A stretch of 64,000 nt of DNA. Origin: Pedobacter indicus. GTDB lineage: Bacteria > Bacteroidota > Bacteroidia > Sphingobacteriales > Sphingobacteriaceae. Shown piece by piece: positions 37,626-47,046 of this stretch. Location: positions 1,798,001 to 1,862,000 of the forward strand of contig NZ_QRGB01000001.1 in the NCBI RefSeq assembly GCF_003449035.1, read 5' to 3'. Under the pieces are notes generated by a model, which searched no databases, was not told the origin of the DNA, and was given only the letters and a program-made list of their open reading frames with translations. Positions within the stretch are counted from its first letter, which is position 1; each line of letters opens with the position of its first letter. The translations under genes were made by a program, and so were the position numbers.

Positions 37626-38180
37626 TCAATGTTCGTTTGTCGGTTCATAATAGAGAATAGCCGAACCACCGTTAAACACTTTGGTTTTTATGAGTTTGAA
37701 AATAGTCCTTTCATTTACATTGTCAAACAATGTCGAACCCTTACCCGCAACAACGGGTTGAATGCAAAGTTGGAATTCGTCGATTAAATTTAAGTTCATC
37801 AATTGCATTATTAAGCTTCTACTACCCACCAAAATATCATTACCCGGTTGCTTTTTGAGTTCCAGAACCTCTTCTTCAAGGCTTTTGTTTGCCAACTTTG
37901 CACTATTCCAATCTACATTCTTCAAGGTATGAGAAAAAACGATTTTTGGAATTTTATCAATAGCAACGGCAAATTCATTCATTGATTTTTGTTCCGAAGG
38001 ATTTTCTAAAACCGTACGCCAAAATTCCATAAGTTGATACGCCGTTCTACCATATAGAATAGTATCTGCCTTGTTTAACAGGTTAGTGTAATGTTGATGT
38101 ATTTACTCATCGGGAAGACCTTCCGTATGCTCATAAACTCCGTCGATGGTAATATTTGTCGCCGCAATTATTTTTCTCAT
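37626..38180 (-). pseudogene. Dihydrofolate-reductase-family (RibD C-terminal type) gene interrupted by one in-frame stop
   Basis: Read from the ATG at 38178-38180, the frame encodes MRKIIAATNITIDGVYEHTE, then meets TAA at 38103-38105 (codon 26), and continues in the same frame without further stops to 37626. The continuation has the family features ADTILYGRTAYQLMEF, LVGSRSLIMQLMNLNLIDEF and GKGSTLFDNV. Total length would be 184 residues, usual for the family. A single G-to-T change in GAA would explain the stop. A shortened product from the ATG at 38030 would lack the N-terminal strand and nucleotide site. Sequencing error remains possible. Confidence 0.8.
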
Positions 38181-38226
38181 ATTTTCAGTGTTTACCATCA
38201 GTAAATTTAAAAAGAAATTTCAACGG

Positions 38227-38259
38227 TTTGTTGTTGCCATTTCATTGTTCCTATCTTTG
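38227..38259 (+). promoter_or_regulatory. Promoter of the CDGSH protein gene
   Basis: TTTG at 38227-38230 and a perfect TATCTTTG at 38252-38259, spaced 21 nt (a second TTG at 38231 gives 18 nt). The ATG is 24 nt downstream. Confidence 0.6.
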
Positions 38260-38283
38260 GGAAAAACATAATATCTTATCAGC

Positions 38284-38508
38284 ATGTCGAAAACAAAAAT
38301 TACAATAAACAACAACGGATCAGTGAAAATAGAAGGCGATTTTGAAATCGTAGATAAAAATGGGAATGCTTATGGATTGCAGGACAGAACCGTACTTTCG
38401 ATTTGTCGCTGCGGACTTTCAAAGAACAAACCATTTTGCGATGGCTCCCACAAAGGGCATTTTGAGCATGAAGCCATCGCATTCGATCTTCCACCAAGGA
38501 AAGTATAG
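38284..38508 (+). CDS. CDGSH iron-sulfur domain protein
   Basis: A 74-residue protein with the exact mitoNEET-type motif CRCGLSKNKPFCDGSH: Cys41, Cys43, Cys52 and His56 would bind a [2Fe-2S] cluster. The N-terminus (MSKTKITINNNGSVKIEGDF) is a short beta strand region and no membrane anchor is present, so the protein is cytoplasmic. CDGSH proteins carry redox or cluster-transfer functions. It has its own promoter. The downstream neighbour is a GNAT remnant. Confidence 0.93.
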   Translation: MSKTKITINNNGSVKIEGDFEIVDKNGNAYGLQDRTVLSICRCGLSKNKPFCDGSHKGHFEHEAIAFDLPPRKV

Positions 38509-38547
38509 GCAGATTTATTAAAACAAGGCATAAACATCCGGTCAATA

Positions 38548-38733
38548 TTGTCTATCCCGAGTTATCGCTTGTTGCCCGAAGTCAAAAATGAAATTGTTGG
38601 CTATATACTGCTTACAAAGATTAATATTGTGAGTGCTAACGGCAATAGTTACAGTTCTCTTGCATTAGCTCCTGTTGCTGTGCTACAATTAGAATACGCT
38701 TGCAGTGAGATTCATCATCAGTATAAAGCATAA
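38548..38733 (+). pseudogene. Truncated GNAT acetyltransferase
   Basis: A 61-codon frame beginning with a typical GNAT central strand pair, KNEIVGYILLTKINIV, followed by SSLALAPVAVL, the segment that normally leads into the acetyl-CoA loop (PEYQ...GIG). Here the sequence instead continues LQLEYACSEIHHQYKA and stops. The start of the domain is also missing. It is a decayed internal fragment. Confidence 0.5.
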
Positions 38734-38769
38734 TTATGTATCTTAGTCCTGATTATCATTAACCTAACT

Positions 38770-39405
38770 ATGGAATTGCAATTACTTCAGCAGCATTTAT
38801 CCGAATATGCTGTTTTGCTTAGACGATACGCGGATTACGAAAACCAGATAGAGAGTGAACGATTAAGAATCATGTATCATAATAGTCGTGGTAAACACAT
38901 TGCTTTGGGCGTGATCGCTGCGCTTTTATCTGTTTCTGTTTTTAGGCGGCTTTTTGGCGAAACATTTATTGGGTCTTTCTTGATTTTGGGGTGCTTTGCT
39001 GGCATTATCTTCTTGGTAGTTAATGTCATTGGACCGATGTTCGATCGTAAAAAGCGAGAGCAAATGAAACATGCTGCACGGTTGCGCTTCGCTCCATTGG
39101 TCAAAGAAATGGATGAAATAGCAATTGCGATGGAAGAGTCAGATGTGTTACCAGAAAAGTACAAGACGCTTCATGCCGTTACCCATCTGTCGGAATATAT
39201 TCAGAATCGGCGGGTAGATAGCCTTAAAGAAGCCATCAACCTTTATGAGCATGATTTACATCACTATCAACAACAAAAAAGCATGAACTCGGTAGTAGGC
39301 AATCAGATGAAAGTGGTTAATCAACAAAAGGCAATGATCAAACATCAACGTGAGATGGTTAGGGCACAGCGTACAACCAATGCTTTGCTGTTGTGGTTTA
39401 AATAA
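38770..39405 (+). CDS. Hypothetical protein with two helices and coiled coil
   Basis: 211 residues: a helical N-terminus (QLLQQHLSEYAVLLRRYADYENQ), two adjacent membrane helices (about 38-58 and 66-88) separated by a short loop, and a long charged helical C-terminus (about 95-205, KVVNQQKAMIKHQREMV) likely to form a coiled coil in the cytoplasm. No family is recognised. Monocistronic in appearance; the next gene starts 52 nt later and could be on the same transcript. Confidence 0.65.
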   Translation: MELQLLQQHLSEYAVLLRRYADYENQIESERLRIMYHNSRGKHIALGVIAALLSVSVFRRLFGETFIGSFLILGCFAGIIFLVVNVIGPMFDRKKREQMKHAARLRFAPLVKEMDEIAIAMEESDVLPEKYKTLHAVTHLSEYIQNRRVDSLKEAINLYEHDLHHYQQQKSMNSVVGNQMKVVNQQKAMIKHQREMVRAQRTTNALLLWFK

Positions 39406-39457
39406 GAACGAACAGCGGAGAAGAGATTTATTAAGTAAATTATAAATTAAAAACGAA

Positions 39458-39898
39458 ATGGAAAAAAGAATTAAGATTCCCAAACTTGAACCAGCCGCCT
39501 ATAAAGCCTTAGCAGGTCTGGAGAGCTACATGGCGACTGTTGACATAGATGGTATAATGAAAGAATTGATCAAGATTAGGGCTTCTCAGATTAACGGTTG
39601 TGCGTATTGTATCAACATGCACACATTGGATGCTCGTAAACTAGGCGAAACTGAGAAAAGGATTTATCTTTTGAATGCTTGGAGAGAGGTTGAAGGACTT
39701 TATTCGGAAGAGGAGAGGGCTGTCTTGGCCTTAACAGAGGAAATGACCTTGATAGCCAACGGTGGCGTGTCAGATGAGACTTATGAACAAGCGAAATCCC
39801 TTTTTAGTGATAACCAACTCGCCCAGATTATGGTGGCTATTATCACGATTAATGGCTGGAACAGGATGTGTATTGCTACGCTTGTGCAGCCTGACTGA
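39458..39898 (+). CDS. Carboxymuconolactone decarboxylase / AhpD-like protein
   Basis: A 146-residue all-helical protein with the redox motif NGCAYCINMHT (CxxC plus His, about 47-57) and ELIKIRASQI preceding it, as in AhpD-like alkylhydroperoxidases. The Cys pair and following His support peroxidase-type or disulfide chemistry rather than decarboxylation. NCBI-type annotation would be carboxymuconolactone decarboxylase family. No peroxiredoxin gene is adjacent. The C-terminus NGWNRMCIATLVQPD also carries a cysteine. Confidence 0.9.
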   Translation: MEKRIKIPKLEPAAYKALAGLESYMATVDIDGIMKELIKIRASQINGCAYCINMHTLDARKLGETEKRIYLLNAWREVEGLYSEEERAVLALTEEMTLIANGGVSDETYEQAKSLFSDNQLAQIMVAIITINGWNRMCIATLVQPD

Positions 39899-39954
39899 TG
39901 GTGGTTACAAACCTTGTTGTTTAAGACGCACGTGTATTGTTATGCTTCAAAAAA

Positions 39955-39984
39955 ATAGCCATCTCTTTCGCAAGAAATGGCTAT
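39955..39984 (-). terminator. Hairpin terminator of a decayed minus-strand gene
   Basis: ATAGCCAT (39955-39962) / ATGGCTAT (39977-39984), with a further inner TCTT/AAGA pairing; on the minus strand it is followed by a run of T's. The only gene it can serve is the remnant just to its right. Confidence 0.65.
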
Positions 39985-40013
39985 CACCAAATATTAGTAG
40001 GTCTGTTTGTCCT

Positions 40014-40130
40014 TTATTTTTTATCGTTTAGTTCGGCGCGTGTTTTCTTAACCATGGCTATGGTTACACCGACCAATGATGCAATCTTGGCATCATCAAA
40101 ATTTGTCTGTTGTATCAGGTTGCAGTTCCA
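40014..40130 (-). pseudogene. C-terminal remnant, probably of a Rpn/PD-(D/E)XK-type nuclease ('transposase')
   Basis: On the minus strand a 38-codon frame reads NLIQQTNFDDAKIASLVGVT followed by IAMVKKTRAELNDKK and a stop. This resembles the short helix-turn-helix-like tails (FDD-x-KIA-x-L-x-GV) ending many Rpn-family recombination-promoting nucleases of Bacteroidota. The frame is blocked upstream by stops and the nuclease domain is absent. A terminator downstream confirms that it was once a transcribed gene. Confidence 0.35.
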
Positions 40131-40244
40131 CTATTGATATCATCTGTACATGGCAGCAAGAAAAGTGCTGTCAGAACAACCGACATTATGGAGGTAAACC
40201 ATCTCATGGTTCAGCAAATATATAAAAAAACAATGCGTTTTGCT

Positions 40245-40793
40245 CTACTTCAAGTCTTTTAATATTTCAGCAATACGCTTCTCCCTCGTCGCTGTTGTTT
40301 TCGCCGATAAAAGTCTATAGAGCATCATTTTTTTTGCGGATTTGCTGAGACTTAAGAAGTTGTCTTTGGATCTTTTATGTGTTTTGAAGGCTTTTTCTAA
40401 GTCCTTAGGTAGGATCAGGGCTTCAACCTCATCCAAGAAAGTCCACGAACCGTTTTGCTTTGCAATTTCAACCGATTCTAAGCCAGCCGGAGCCATCAGT
40501 CCTTCCTGGGTGAGTCTCGCTATTTTGTCCTTATTGATTTTTGACCAGGTGCTTTTCGCCCTTCGTTTACTGAAAAACTGATGAGAGGTCTCTTCGTCTA
40601 TTTTGATTTTTTTGCTGTCTATCCAGCCAAAACAGAGCGCAACTTCAACAGCCTCGCTCCAGGAAATCGATTTCTTTGAAGATTTTTTGTTATAAAAAAC
40701 AACCCAGACTGATTGCTTCAAAAGGTGATTTTCTTTTAACCAATTTCGCCAGGCACTGACGCTCTCTGGATAAAATATTTCGACGTTTTGCAT
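40245..40793 (-). CDS. YdeI/OmpD-associated family protein
   Basis: A 182-residue protein matching the YdeI family: SVSAWRNWLKENHLLKQSVW at the N-terminus, SWSEAVEVALCFGWIDSKK, FSKRRAKSTWSKINKDKIARL, and the C-terminal 'LSLSKSAKKMMLYRLLSAKT' plus ATREKRIAEIL. The C-terminal part is the bacteriocin-protection (YdeI/OmpD-associated) domain. Cytoplasmic; the molecular function is not well established, despite the name. Single gene. Confidence 0.9.
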   Translation of the reverse strand: MQNVEIFYPESVSAWRNWLKENHLLKQSVWVVFYNKKSSKKSISWSEAVEVALCFGWIDSKKIKIDEETSHQFFSKRRAKSTWSKINKDKIARLTQEGLMAPAGLESVEIAKQNGSWTFLDEVEALILPKDLEKAFKTHKRSKDNFLSLSKSAKKMMLYRLLSAKTTATREKRIAEILKDLK

Positions 40794-40921
40794 TAACTAA
40801 AATACGTATATTTCTTGAGGTTTTAGCTCCCTTTTTACTTCTTTGTCTTTACAGTTATAACTTTTTCCGATACGATTAAATAAGTTGTATGTTTACGTTA
40901 CTTAACTTAAATAAAATTAAC

Positions 40922-41413
40922 ATGAGCATTAAAGACGGTATCTTAGCAGAAATCACACACGAGACGCAGAACACCAATCGGATTTTAGACAATCTTACCG
41001 ACGAACATTGGGATTACAAACCACACGAAAAATCAATGACTTTGGGGGAGTTGGCATCACACATTGTGGAACTTCATAGCTGGGTGCATTTGGCGGTATC
41101 TAAAGATGTTTTTGATTTTCATACAGATTATCAGCGGAGTACGGCCACTACCATAGAAGAACTGAAAGCAATCTTAGCAGAAAATTTGCAGAAGAACAAA
41201 GACTTTGTGGCTGCGCAAACGGATGAATATTGGTTGGCCAACTGGAAACTGCAAGCTGGAAGCCATGTCCTTTCAGACCTGCCGAAATTGGGCGCTTTCC
41301 GGTATATTATTACCAATCACCTCGTTCATCACCGTGGGCAGCTAACCGTTTATATGCGAATGCTTAATATCCCACTTCCGGGTATTTACGGCCCTTCGGC
41401 CGATGAGAAATAA
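40922..41413 (+). CDS. DinB family protein
   Basis: 163 residues from the ATG at 40922 (MSIKDGILAEITHETQNTNR); an upstream in-frame ATG at 40889 coincides with a promoter-like TATGTTTA (40888-40895) and is unlikely. Probable metal ligands are His in LGELASHIVELHSW and the pair in ITNHLVHHRGQLTVYMR, matching the DinB_2 subgroup. Cytoplasmic. Third DinB-like gene of the window. Related proteins are suggested thiol-dependent detoxification enzymes. Confidence 0.9.
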   Translation: MSIKDGILAEITHETQNTNRILDNLTDEHWDYKPHEKSMTLGELASHIVELHSWVHLAVSKDVFDFHTDYQRSTATTIEELKAILAENLQKNKDFVAAQTDEYWLANWKLQAGSHVLSDLPKLGAFRYIITNHLVHHRGQLTVYMRMLNIPLPGIYGPSADEK

Positions 41414-41464
41414 GAAAAAGCTCTTATAACACAAGCCAAGTTTTCTTTTAGAGACTTGGCTTGA

Positions 41465-41704
41465 TCAATAATGATACCTACATTGAAGAATAATAACCGA
41501 ACGGTTCTCGACGGTATAGATCAAACGATGTTCCTGGTTAATTCGGCGTGACCAATAGCCTGATAAATTTTCTTTTAACGCCTCGGGTTTACGCGTTCCG
41601 ATAAACGGGGTTCTTGAGATTTCTTTAATTAAGGTATTGATTTTTCTGAGGGTTTCTTTATCTGTTTTTTGCCAGTATAGATAGTCCTCCCATGCACGAT
41701 CCAT
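41465..41704 (-). CDS. yoeB: Toxin YoeB (Txe/YoeB family mRNA endonuclease)
   Basis: A 79-residue protein that matches YoeB from end to end: AWEDYLYWQKTDKETLRKIN, LIKEISRTPFIGTRKPEALK, the catalytic-region GYWSRRINQEHRLIYTV (with Arg, Glu and His expected for RNA cleavage) and the C-terminal ILQCRYHY ending in His-Tyr. YoeB binds the ribosome and cleaves mRNA at the A site. It is 11 nt downstream of yefM. All expected active-site residues are present, so it is likely active. Confidence 0.94.
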   Translation of the reverse strand: MDRAWEDYLYWQKTDKETLRKINTLIKEISRTPFIGTRKPEALKENLSGYWSRRINQEHRLIYTVENRSVIILQCRYHY

Positions 41705-41715
41705 AAAGACAACTT

Positions 41716-41967
41716 TTATTCTTTTATCAAATATTTTGTCTTTCCTCCACCATGTTTATGTTGTTCTATTGCATCTTGAAGGCGAGCAGCATTTTCAGGA
41801 GACTTTAATAAATAAAAGGTTTCCATAATGCTATCATAGTCCGATTCAGAAAGAACAACAATGTTTTCACCCTTAGCTCTCGTAACGAACAAAGGGCTAT
41901 TGCTTTTAATAGTCTCGGCTAAATAGGCTTTTAGTTTTTGTCTAAAATCTGAATACGTCGTAATCAT
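41716..41967 (-). CDS. yefM: Antitoxin YefM (Phd/YefM family)
   Basis: An 83-residue antitoxin. The N-terminal DNA-binding and dimerisation region is ITTYSDFRQKLKAYLAE, with the family motif 'PLFVTRAKGENIVVLSESDY'; the C-terminal tail (about 55-83) would wrap around YoeB. It is longer at the N-terminus-to-tail junction only by a basic HKHGGGKTK segment. First gene of the module; it would repress its own operon at the double TGTACA site at 41993-42014. Confidence 0.94.
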   Translation of the reverse strand: MITTYSDFRQKLKAYLAETIKSNSPLFVTRAKGENIVVLSESDYDSIMETFYLLKSPENAARLQDAIEQHKHGGGKTKYLIKE

Positions 41968-41992
41968 ACTACCAATATATTGAATTTACTTT

Positions 41993-42014
41993 ATTGTACA
42001 AAAAATTGTACAAT
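41993..42014. promoter_or_regulatory. YefM-YoeB operator: paired TGTACA palindromes
   Basis: Two TGTACA hexamers (41995-42000 and 42007-42012) lie 12 bp centre to centre inside a larger inverted repeat ATTGTACAA/TTGTACAAT (41993-42001 and 42006-42014), 26 bp upstream of the yefM start. The E. coli yefM-yoeB operator has the same hexamer core and the same 12-bp spacing. Confidence 0.8.
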
Positions 42015-42593
42015 AGTCGAAATACTTGCTTAACCCGTTGTGTATTATGATCTAGATTAATCCTAGTCATGAAGAGTGTGAAATCGGCAAAGCACCCCTG
42101 TTCCTTCCCTGTCCTCCCCCTAAATACCGAAAATCAGGGGGCGCACAGGGGACTCATAGGGGAGGGATAGGGGAGGCACATCGAACGAGGCTTGGATAAA
42201 GGATGCTCCAAAGTGACGCTCGTCTGCATGGTATTTTATCCGAATTCGCTTAGAACCTTGTTCGGATTCATAGGCGAATTTTTAGCGATTTATTTGCTGA
42301 TATATCCCTATTTTCGTCGATTTATACGGGAGGAATAGGGAATTAATAGATAATTAATTGCTAAATACCCTTTACAAGGGTCTTACTAAGGTACCCGAAG
42401 GTGATTTTTATTTTTCCTCCTTTTTGTGTTGATCTTGTACATGCTCACCTTCCGTTCTATCGTTCCGCGCTTCAATAGCCGAACTTATGGTGAAGAAATC
42501 TTTGGTTCAGCAGCGGTTATTTTGTTATGCTGATTTAAAAATTATATATTCAACACAATGCTAAAAACCATGAGTCTTTCCTGTATTTATGGA
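42015..42593. other. 579-bp gene-free stretch with C-rich then G-rich segments
   Basis: No gene is recognisable. Notable content: a C-rich segment at 42094-42120, a hairpin CCCCCT/AGGGGG (42116-42121 with 42136-42141), five G-runs (42137-42173), inverted repeats around 42238-42285 (TCCGAA and TTCGGA; GAATTCGC and GGCGAATT) and a small ACCCTT/AAGGGT hairpin near 42367. Its base composition is unlike the flanks. Confidence 0.55.
42137..42173 (+). other. G-quadruplex-forming motif
   Basis: Five runs of three to five G (42137-42141, 42148-42151, 42159-42162, 42164-42166, 42170-42173) separated by loops of 6, 7, 1 and 3 nt fit the G3+N1-7 rule. It is the only such motif noticed in the window. Confidence 0.6.
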
Positions 42594-42947
42594 TTAATCC
42601 AGCATGTCCAAACTTTTTTTTACAATATCATACCTAACCACCAGATCGGCTACAATCTCCTTCAATCGAGCATTTTCTTTCTTAAGATCTGAAACCTCAT
42701 CGCTGGTTGCTTCTCCGGTAATATCGCCTGAAAGACGTTTTTTACCCGCTTCCATAAATTCTTTGTTCCAGGAATAAAACTGAGATTGAGCTATGTTGTG
42801 TTTGCGGCAAAGCTCGGCTACAGAAGTTTCTGCTCGCAATCCCTCCATCACGATTAGAATCTTTTGTTCCGAAGTGAAAATTCTACGGGTGTGTTTACGA
42901 ATGTCTTTGACAAATTTTTCAGCACTCTTTTTCTTTGGAGTTTCCAT
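42594..42947 (-). mobile_element. Lone IS3-type OrfA transposase gene
   Basis: 117 residues: a helix-turn-helix domain (RRIFTSEQKILIVMEGL, then SVAELCRKHNIAQSQFYSW) and a C-terminal coiled coil with a leucine-zipper pattern (DLKKENARLKEIVADLVV), as in OrfA of IS3-family elements. In complete elements orfB (the DDE catalytic part) follows and overlaps by frameshift. Here nothing recognisable of orfB exists downstream on the minus strand (42015-42593), so the element is a truncated, non-autonomous remnant. Confidence 0.75.
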
Positions 42948-43000
42948 AATTAAATTTAATGTTTTTTAATTAAAACCCTCCTTAAGATTTTAGATTAGCG

Positions 43001-43013
43001 TGTCCACTTTTTG
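43001..43013. mobile_element. Probable insertion-sequence end
   Basis: TGTCCACTTTTTG, 54 bp upstream of the orfA start, has the form of an IS3-type terminal repeat. A matching inverted copy at the other side was not found, as expected for a truncated element. The adjoining reading frame to the right begins abruptly after it. Confidence 0.35.
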
Positions 43014-43032
43014 CTGACGATTTACATTAGGT

Positions 43033-43227
43033 GTGGCTTTACCGCATGAAAATGTAACCTGGTTTGCTACGAAGGTGGAGCTTGGGGAATCAGGGGCAAT
43101 TAAAGCTCCAGAAACTCCAAAGCGGACGGAGCAAATGGATCGTGCCGGCTTGGAAAAATATCTTCAGGAGAACCTGAAGAATTGGGGCGATTTGGGTATG
43201 GAGGCTATGAAAGCTTTTTTGTTGTAA
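43033..43227 (+). pseudogene. C-terminal fragment of an unrecognised gene
   Basis: A 64-codon frame preceded directly by an in-frame TAG and by the IS end. The residues (for example ALPHENVTWFATKVELG and LEKYLQENLKNWGDLGMEAM) look like a real, well-folded protein tail with an amphipathic last helix, not a complete protein. The parent family is not recognised. The neighbouring IS remnant probably destroyed the 5' part. Confidence 0.45.
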
Positions 43228-43233
43228 GATTTA

Positions 43234-43264
43234 TTTGTTTTATTTAGTTCTTTAATTATATTTG
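43234..43264 (+). promoter_or_regulatory. Consensus Bacteroidota promoter
   Basis: TTTG (43234-43237), 19-nt spacer, TATATTTG (43257-43264): a complete match to the phylum's housekeeping promoter. Transcription should begin near 43272, which rules out the GTG at 43264 and supports the ATG at 43291 as the start of the next gene. Confidence 0.8.
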
Positions 43265-43290
43265 TGTTAAATAATTACAAAGGAAGGGTT

Positions 43291-43710
43291 ATGCAAAATA
43301 TAAACGAAAAGCAAGTAATCGAGTTTTTAAAAGAACGTCAACAGCTTTTAAAAGAAGAACTTAAAAAGATTGAGAATGCAATTAACGTAATTGAAAGCTC
43401 AAATATAATTTTGTCTGGAGTTACACCATCAAAAAAAGCTCCTAAAGAGGTGGTCGCCTCGACGAGAAAATTGGAACCTATTAATGAGTTTAAACCTCAT
43501 GGAAGGTTTGATGAGCGGATTAGTTATGCGTTAACAAAGCTAAAATCGGGGTATAAAGAGGATATTTTAGAGACGCTCTTAAAAGAACAGCCTGATACGG
43601 ATATCTTGAAATTGCAAAACGCATTGGGTGTCCGGTTGTCTTATTTATTAAAGAATGGGCTGATTGAAGGTGAAAAACACGGAAGAAAGTTTAAGTATAC
43701 TCTGAAGTAG
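43291..43710 (+). CDS. Hypothetical protein with coiled coil and winged-helix-like tail
   Basis: 139 residues from the ATG at 43291. Residues 1-40 form a charged helix (EKQVIEFLKERQQLLKEELKK), probably a coiled coil; then a Lys/Pro linker; the C-terminal part (about 80-139) ends LQNALGVRLSYLLKNGLIEG followed by EKHGRKFKYTLK. This is the helix-turn-wing pattern of small DNA-binding domains. No family recognised. It has a consensus promoter and lies upstream of gyrB, which has its own promoter. Confidence 0.7.
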   Translation: MQNINEKQVIEFLKERQQLLKEELKKIENAINVIESSNIILSGVTPSKKAPKEVVASTRKLEPINEFKPHGRFDERISYALTKLKSGYKEDILETLLKEQPDTDILKLQNALGVRLSYLLKNGLIEGEKHGRKFKYTLK

Positions 43711-43733
43711 GGTGGCAATTATGGGCTGCTGCA

Positions 43734-43765
43734 TTGCGAAAAGTCGTGTTTTTTTCGTAAATTTG
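43734..43765 (+). promoter_or_regulatory. gyrB promoter
   Basis: TTG at 43734-43736 and a perfect TAAATTTG at 43758-43765, spaced 21 nt. The ATG is 20 nt further on, so the leader is only about 13 nt. Confidence 0.65.
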
Positions 43766-43785
43766 TGGATTGTAAAATCAATTAA

Positions 43786-45738
<1,953 letters not shown>

Positions 45739-45743
45739 TCAGA

Positions 45744-47027
45744 ATGAACTTTATAGAAGAATTACGCTGGCGCGGTATGTTGCAAGACATGATACCGGGC
45801 ACAGAAGAACAATTGAATAAAGAATTGACAGCGGGCTATATCGGTTTCGATCCGACGGGCGATTCGCTGCACGTGGGTCACTTAACGCAAATCATGACTT
45901 TGATCCATTTTCAGCGTGCCGGGCATAAGCCCGTAGCATTGGTGGGTGGCGCAACAGGAATGGTGGGCGATCCGTCGGGGAAGTCTGCTGAAAGGAATTT
46001 GCTCGACGAAGAGACCTTAGCGCATAACGTGGCTTGCCTGCAAGATCAATTGAAAAAGTTCCTTGAGTTTGGACCGGAAAAGAATCAGGCGGAGATGGTT
46101 AATAATTTCGACTGGTTTAAGGAATTTAGCTTTTTGGATTTTATCCGTGATGTGGGTAAGCATATTACGGTGAACTACATGATGGCGAAAGATTCGGTGA
46201 AGAAAAGAATTGAAGGGGAAACAGGTATCTCCTTTACCGAGTTCTCATATCAATTGATTCAGGGCTATGACTTTTATTATCTGTGGAAGAATAAAGGATT
46301 GATGATGCAGATGGGAGGCTCGGATCAATGGGGAAATATTGTTACCGGAACGGAGTTAATTAGAAGGATGGGAAGTGGATCAGCTTTTGGACTGACAACG
46401 CAGTTGATCAAGAAAACAGACGGGACGAAGTTTGGAAAAACAGAAGGAGGGGCGGTATGGCTGGATCCTGCAAAAACTTCGCCGTTTAAGTATTACCAGT
46501 TTTGGTTGAACGCAAGTGATGATGACGCTAAAAATTGGATCAAGATTTTTACGCTGAAATCAAAAGAAGAAATCGAGGCAATTATCGCTGAGCATGACGA
46601 AGCTCCGCATTTACGTGTTGTTCAAAAAGCATTAGCAGAGGATATTACGATCCGTACACATAGTGCCGAAGCGTATGAGACGGCTATAAAGACGTCGGAA
46701 CTATTATTTGGTAATGGTTCGTTGGAATTTTTAACGAAACTAGACGACGCAGGGGTGCTAGAGGTTTTTGAGGGTGTCCCGACATTTAATATTTCCAAAG
46801 ATGAATTAAGCCAAGGTATTAATATTGTTGATTTATTGGCTGCGTCTGCTTCTGTTTTCCCATCGAAAGGGGAGGCTAAAAAGATGGTTCAAGGGGGCGG
46901 GGTGTCCGTGAATAAGCAGAAACTGAATGATCCGGCACACATCGTCAACGCTGAATGGCTGATAAACGATAAATATATTATAGCGCAGCGGGGTAAGAAG
47001 AATTATTTCTTACTGATTGCTGAATAG
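45744..47027 (+). CDS. tyrS: Tyrosine--tRNA ligase
   Basis: A 427-residue class I aminoacyl-tRNA synthetase. The HIGH-type signature is HVGHL (43-47), the tyrosine pocket includes QGYDFYYLW and [10 protein letters not shown], and the KMSKS-type loop is KFGKTEGG. The C-terminal S4-like domain (about 355-427) has [20 protein letters not shown], which binds the long variable arm of tRNA-Tyr. It starts 5 nt after gyrB, forming a gyrB-tyrS operon. No T-box is expected in this phylum and none is seen. Confidence 0.97.
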   Translation: MNFIEELRWRGMLQDMIPGTEEQLNKELTAGYIGFDPTGDSLHVGHLTQIMTLIHFQRAGHKPVALVGGATGMVGDPSGKSAERNLLDEETLAHNVACLQDQLKKFLEFGPEKNQAEMVNNFDWFKEFSFLDFIRDVGKHITVNYMMAKDSVKKRIEGETGISFTEFSYQLIQGYDFYYLWKNKGLMMQMGGSDQWGNIVTGTELIRRMGSGSAFGLTTQLIKKTDGTKFGKTEGGAVWLDPAKTSPFKYYQFWLNASDDDAKNWIKIFTLKSKEEIEAIIAEHDEAPHLRVVQKALAEDITIRTHSAEAYETAIKTSELLFGNGSLEFLTKLDDAGVLEVFEGVPTFNISKDELSQGINIVDLLAASASVFPSKGEAKKMVQGGGVSVNKQKLNDPAHIVNAEWLINDKYIIAQRGKKNYFLLIAE

Positions 47028-47046
47028 GTGTTCGACGGTTTTTAAA

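Larger units (their letters stand above)
39899..40244. other. 346-bp gap with remnant gene and its terminator
   Basis: No intact gene. It contains, on the minus strand, the tail of a decayed gene (40014-40130) and a hairpin terminator (39955-39984). The part from 40131 to 40244 shows nothing recognisable. Confidence 0.6.

Noticed and set aside
37626..38030. A complete 134-residue dihydrofolate-reductase-like gene from the ATG at 38030
   Set aside because: Family sequence continues in frame upstream of that ATG, past a single stop, so the short form is a truncated reading.
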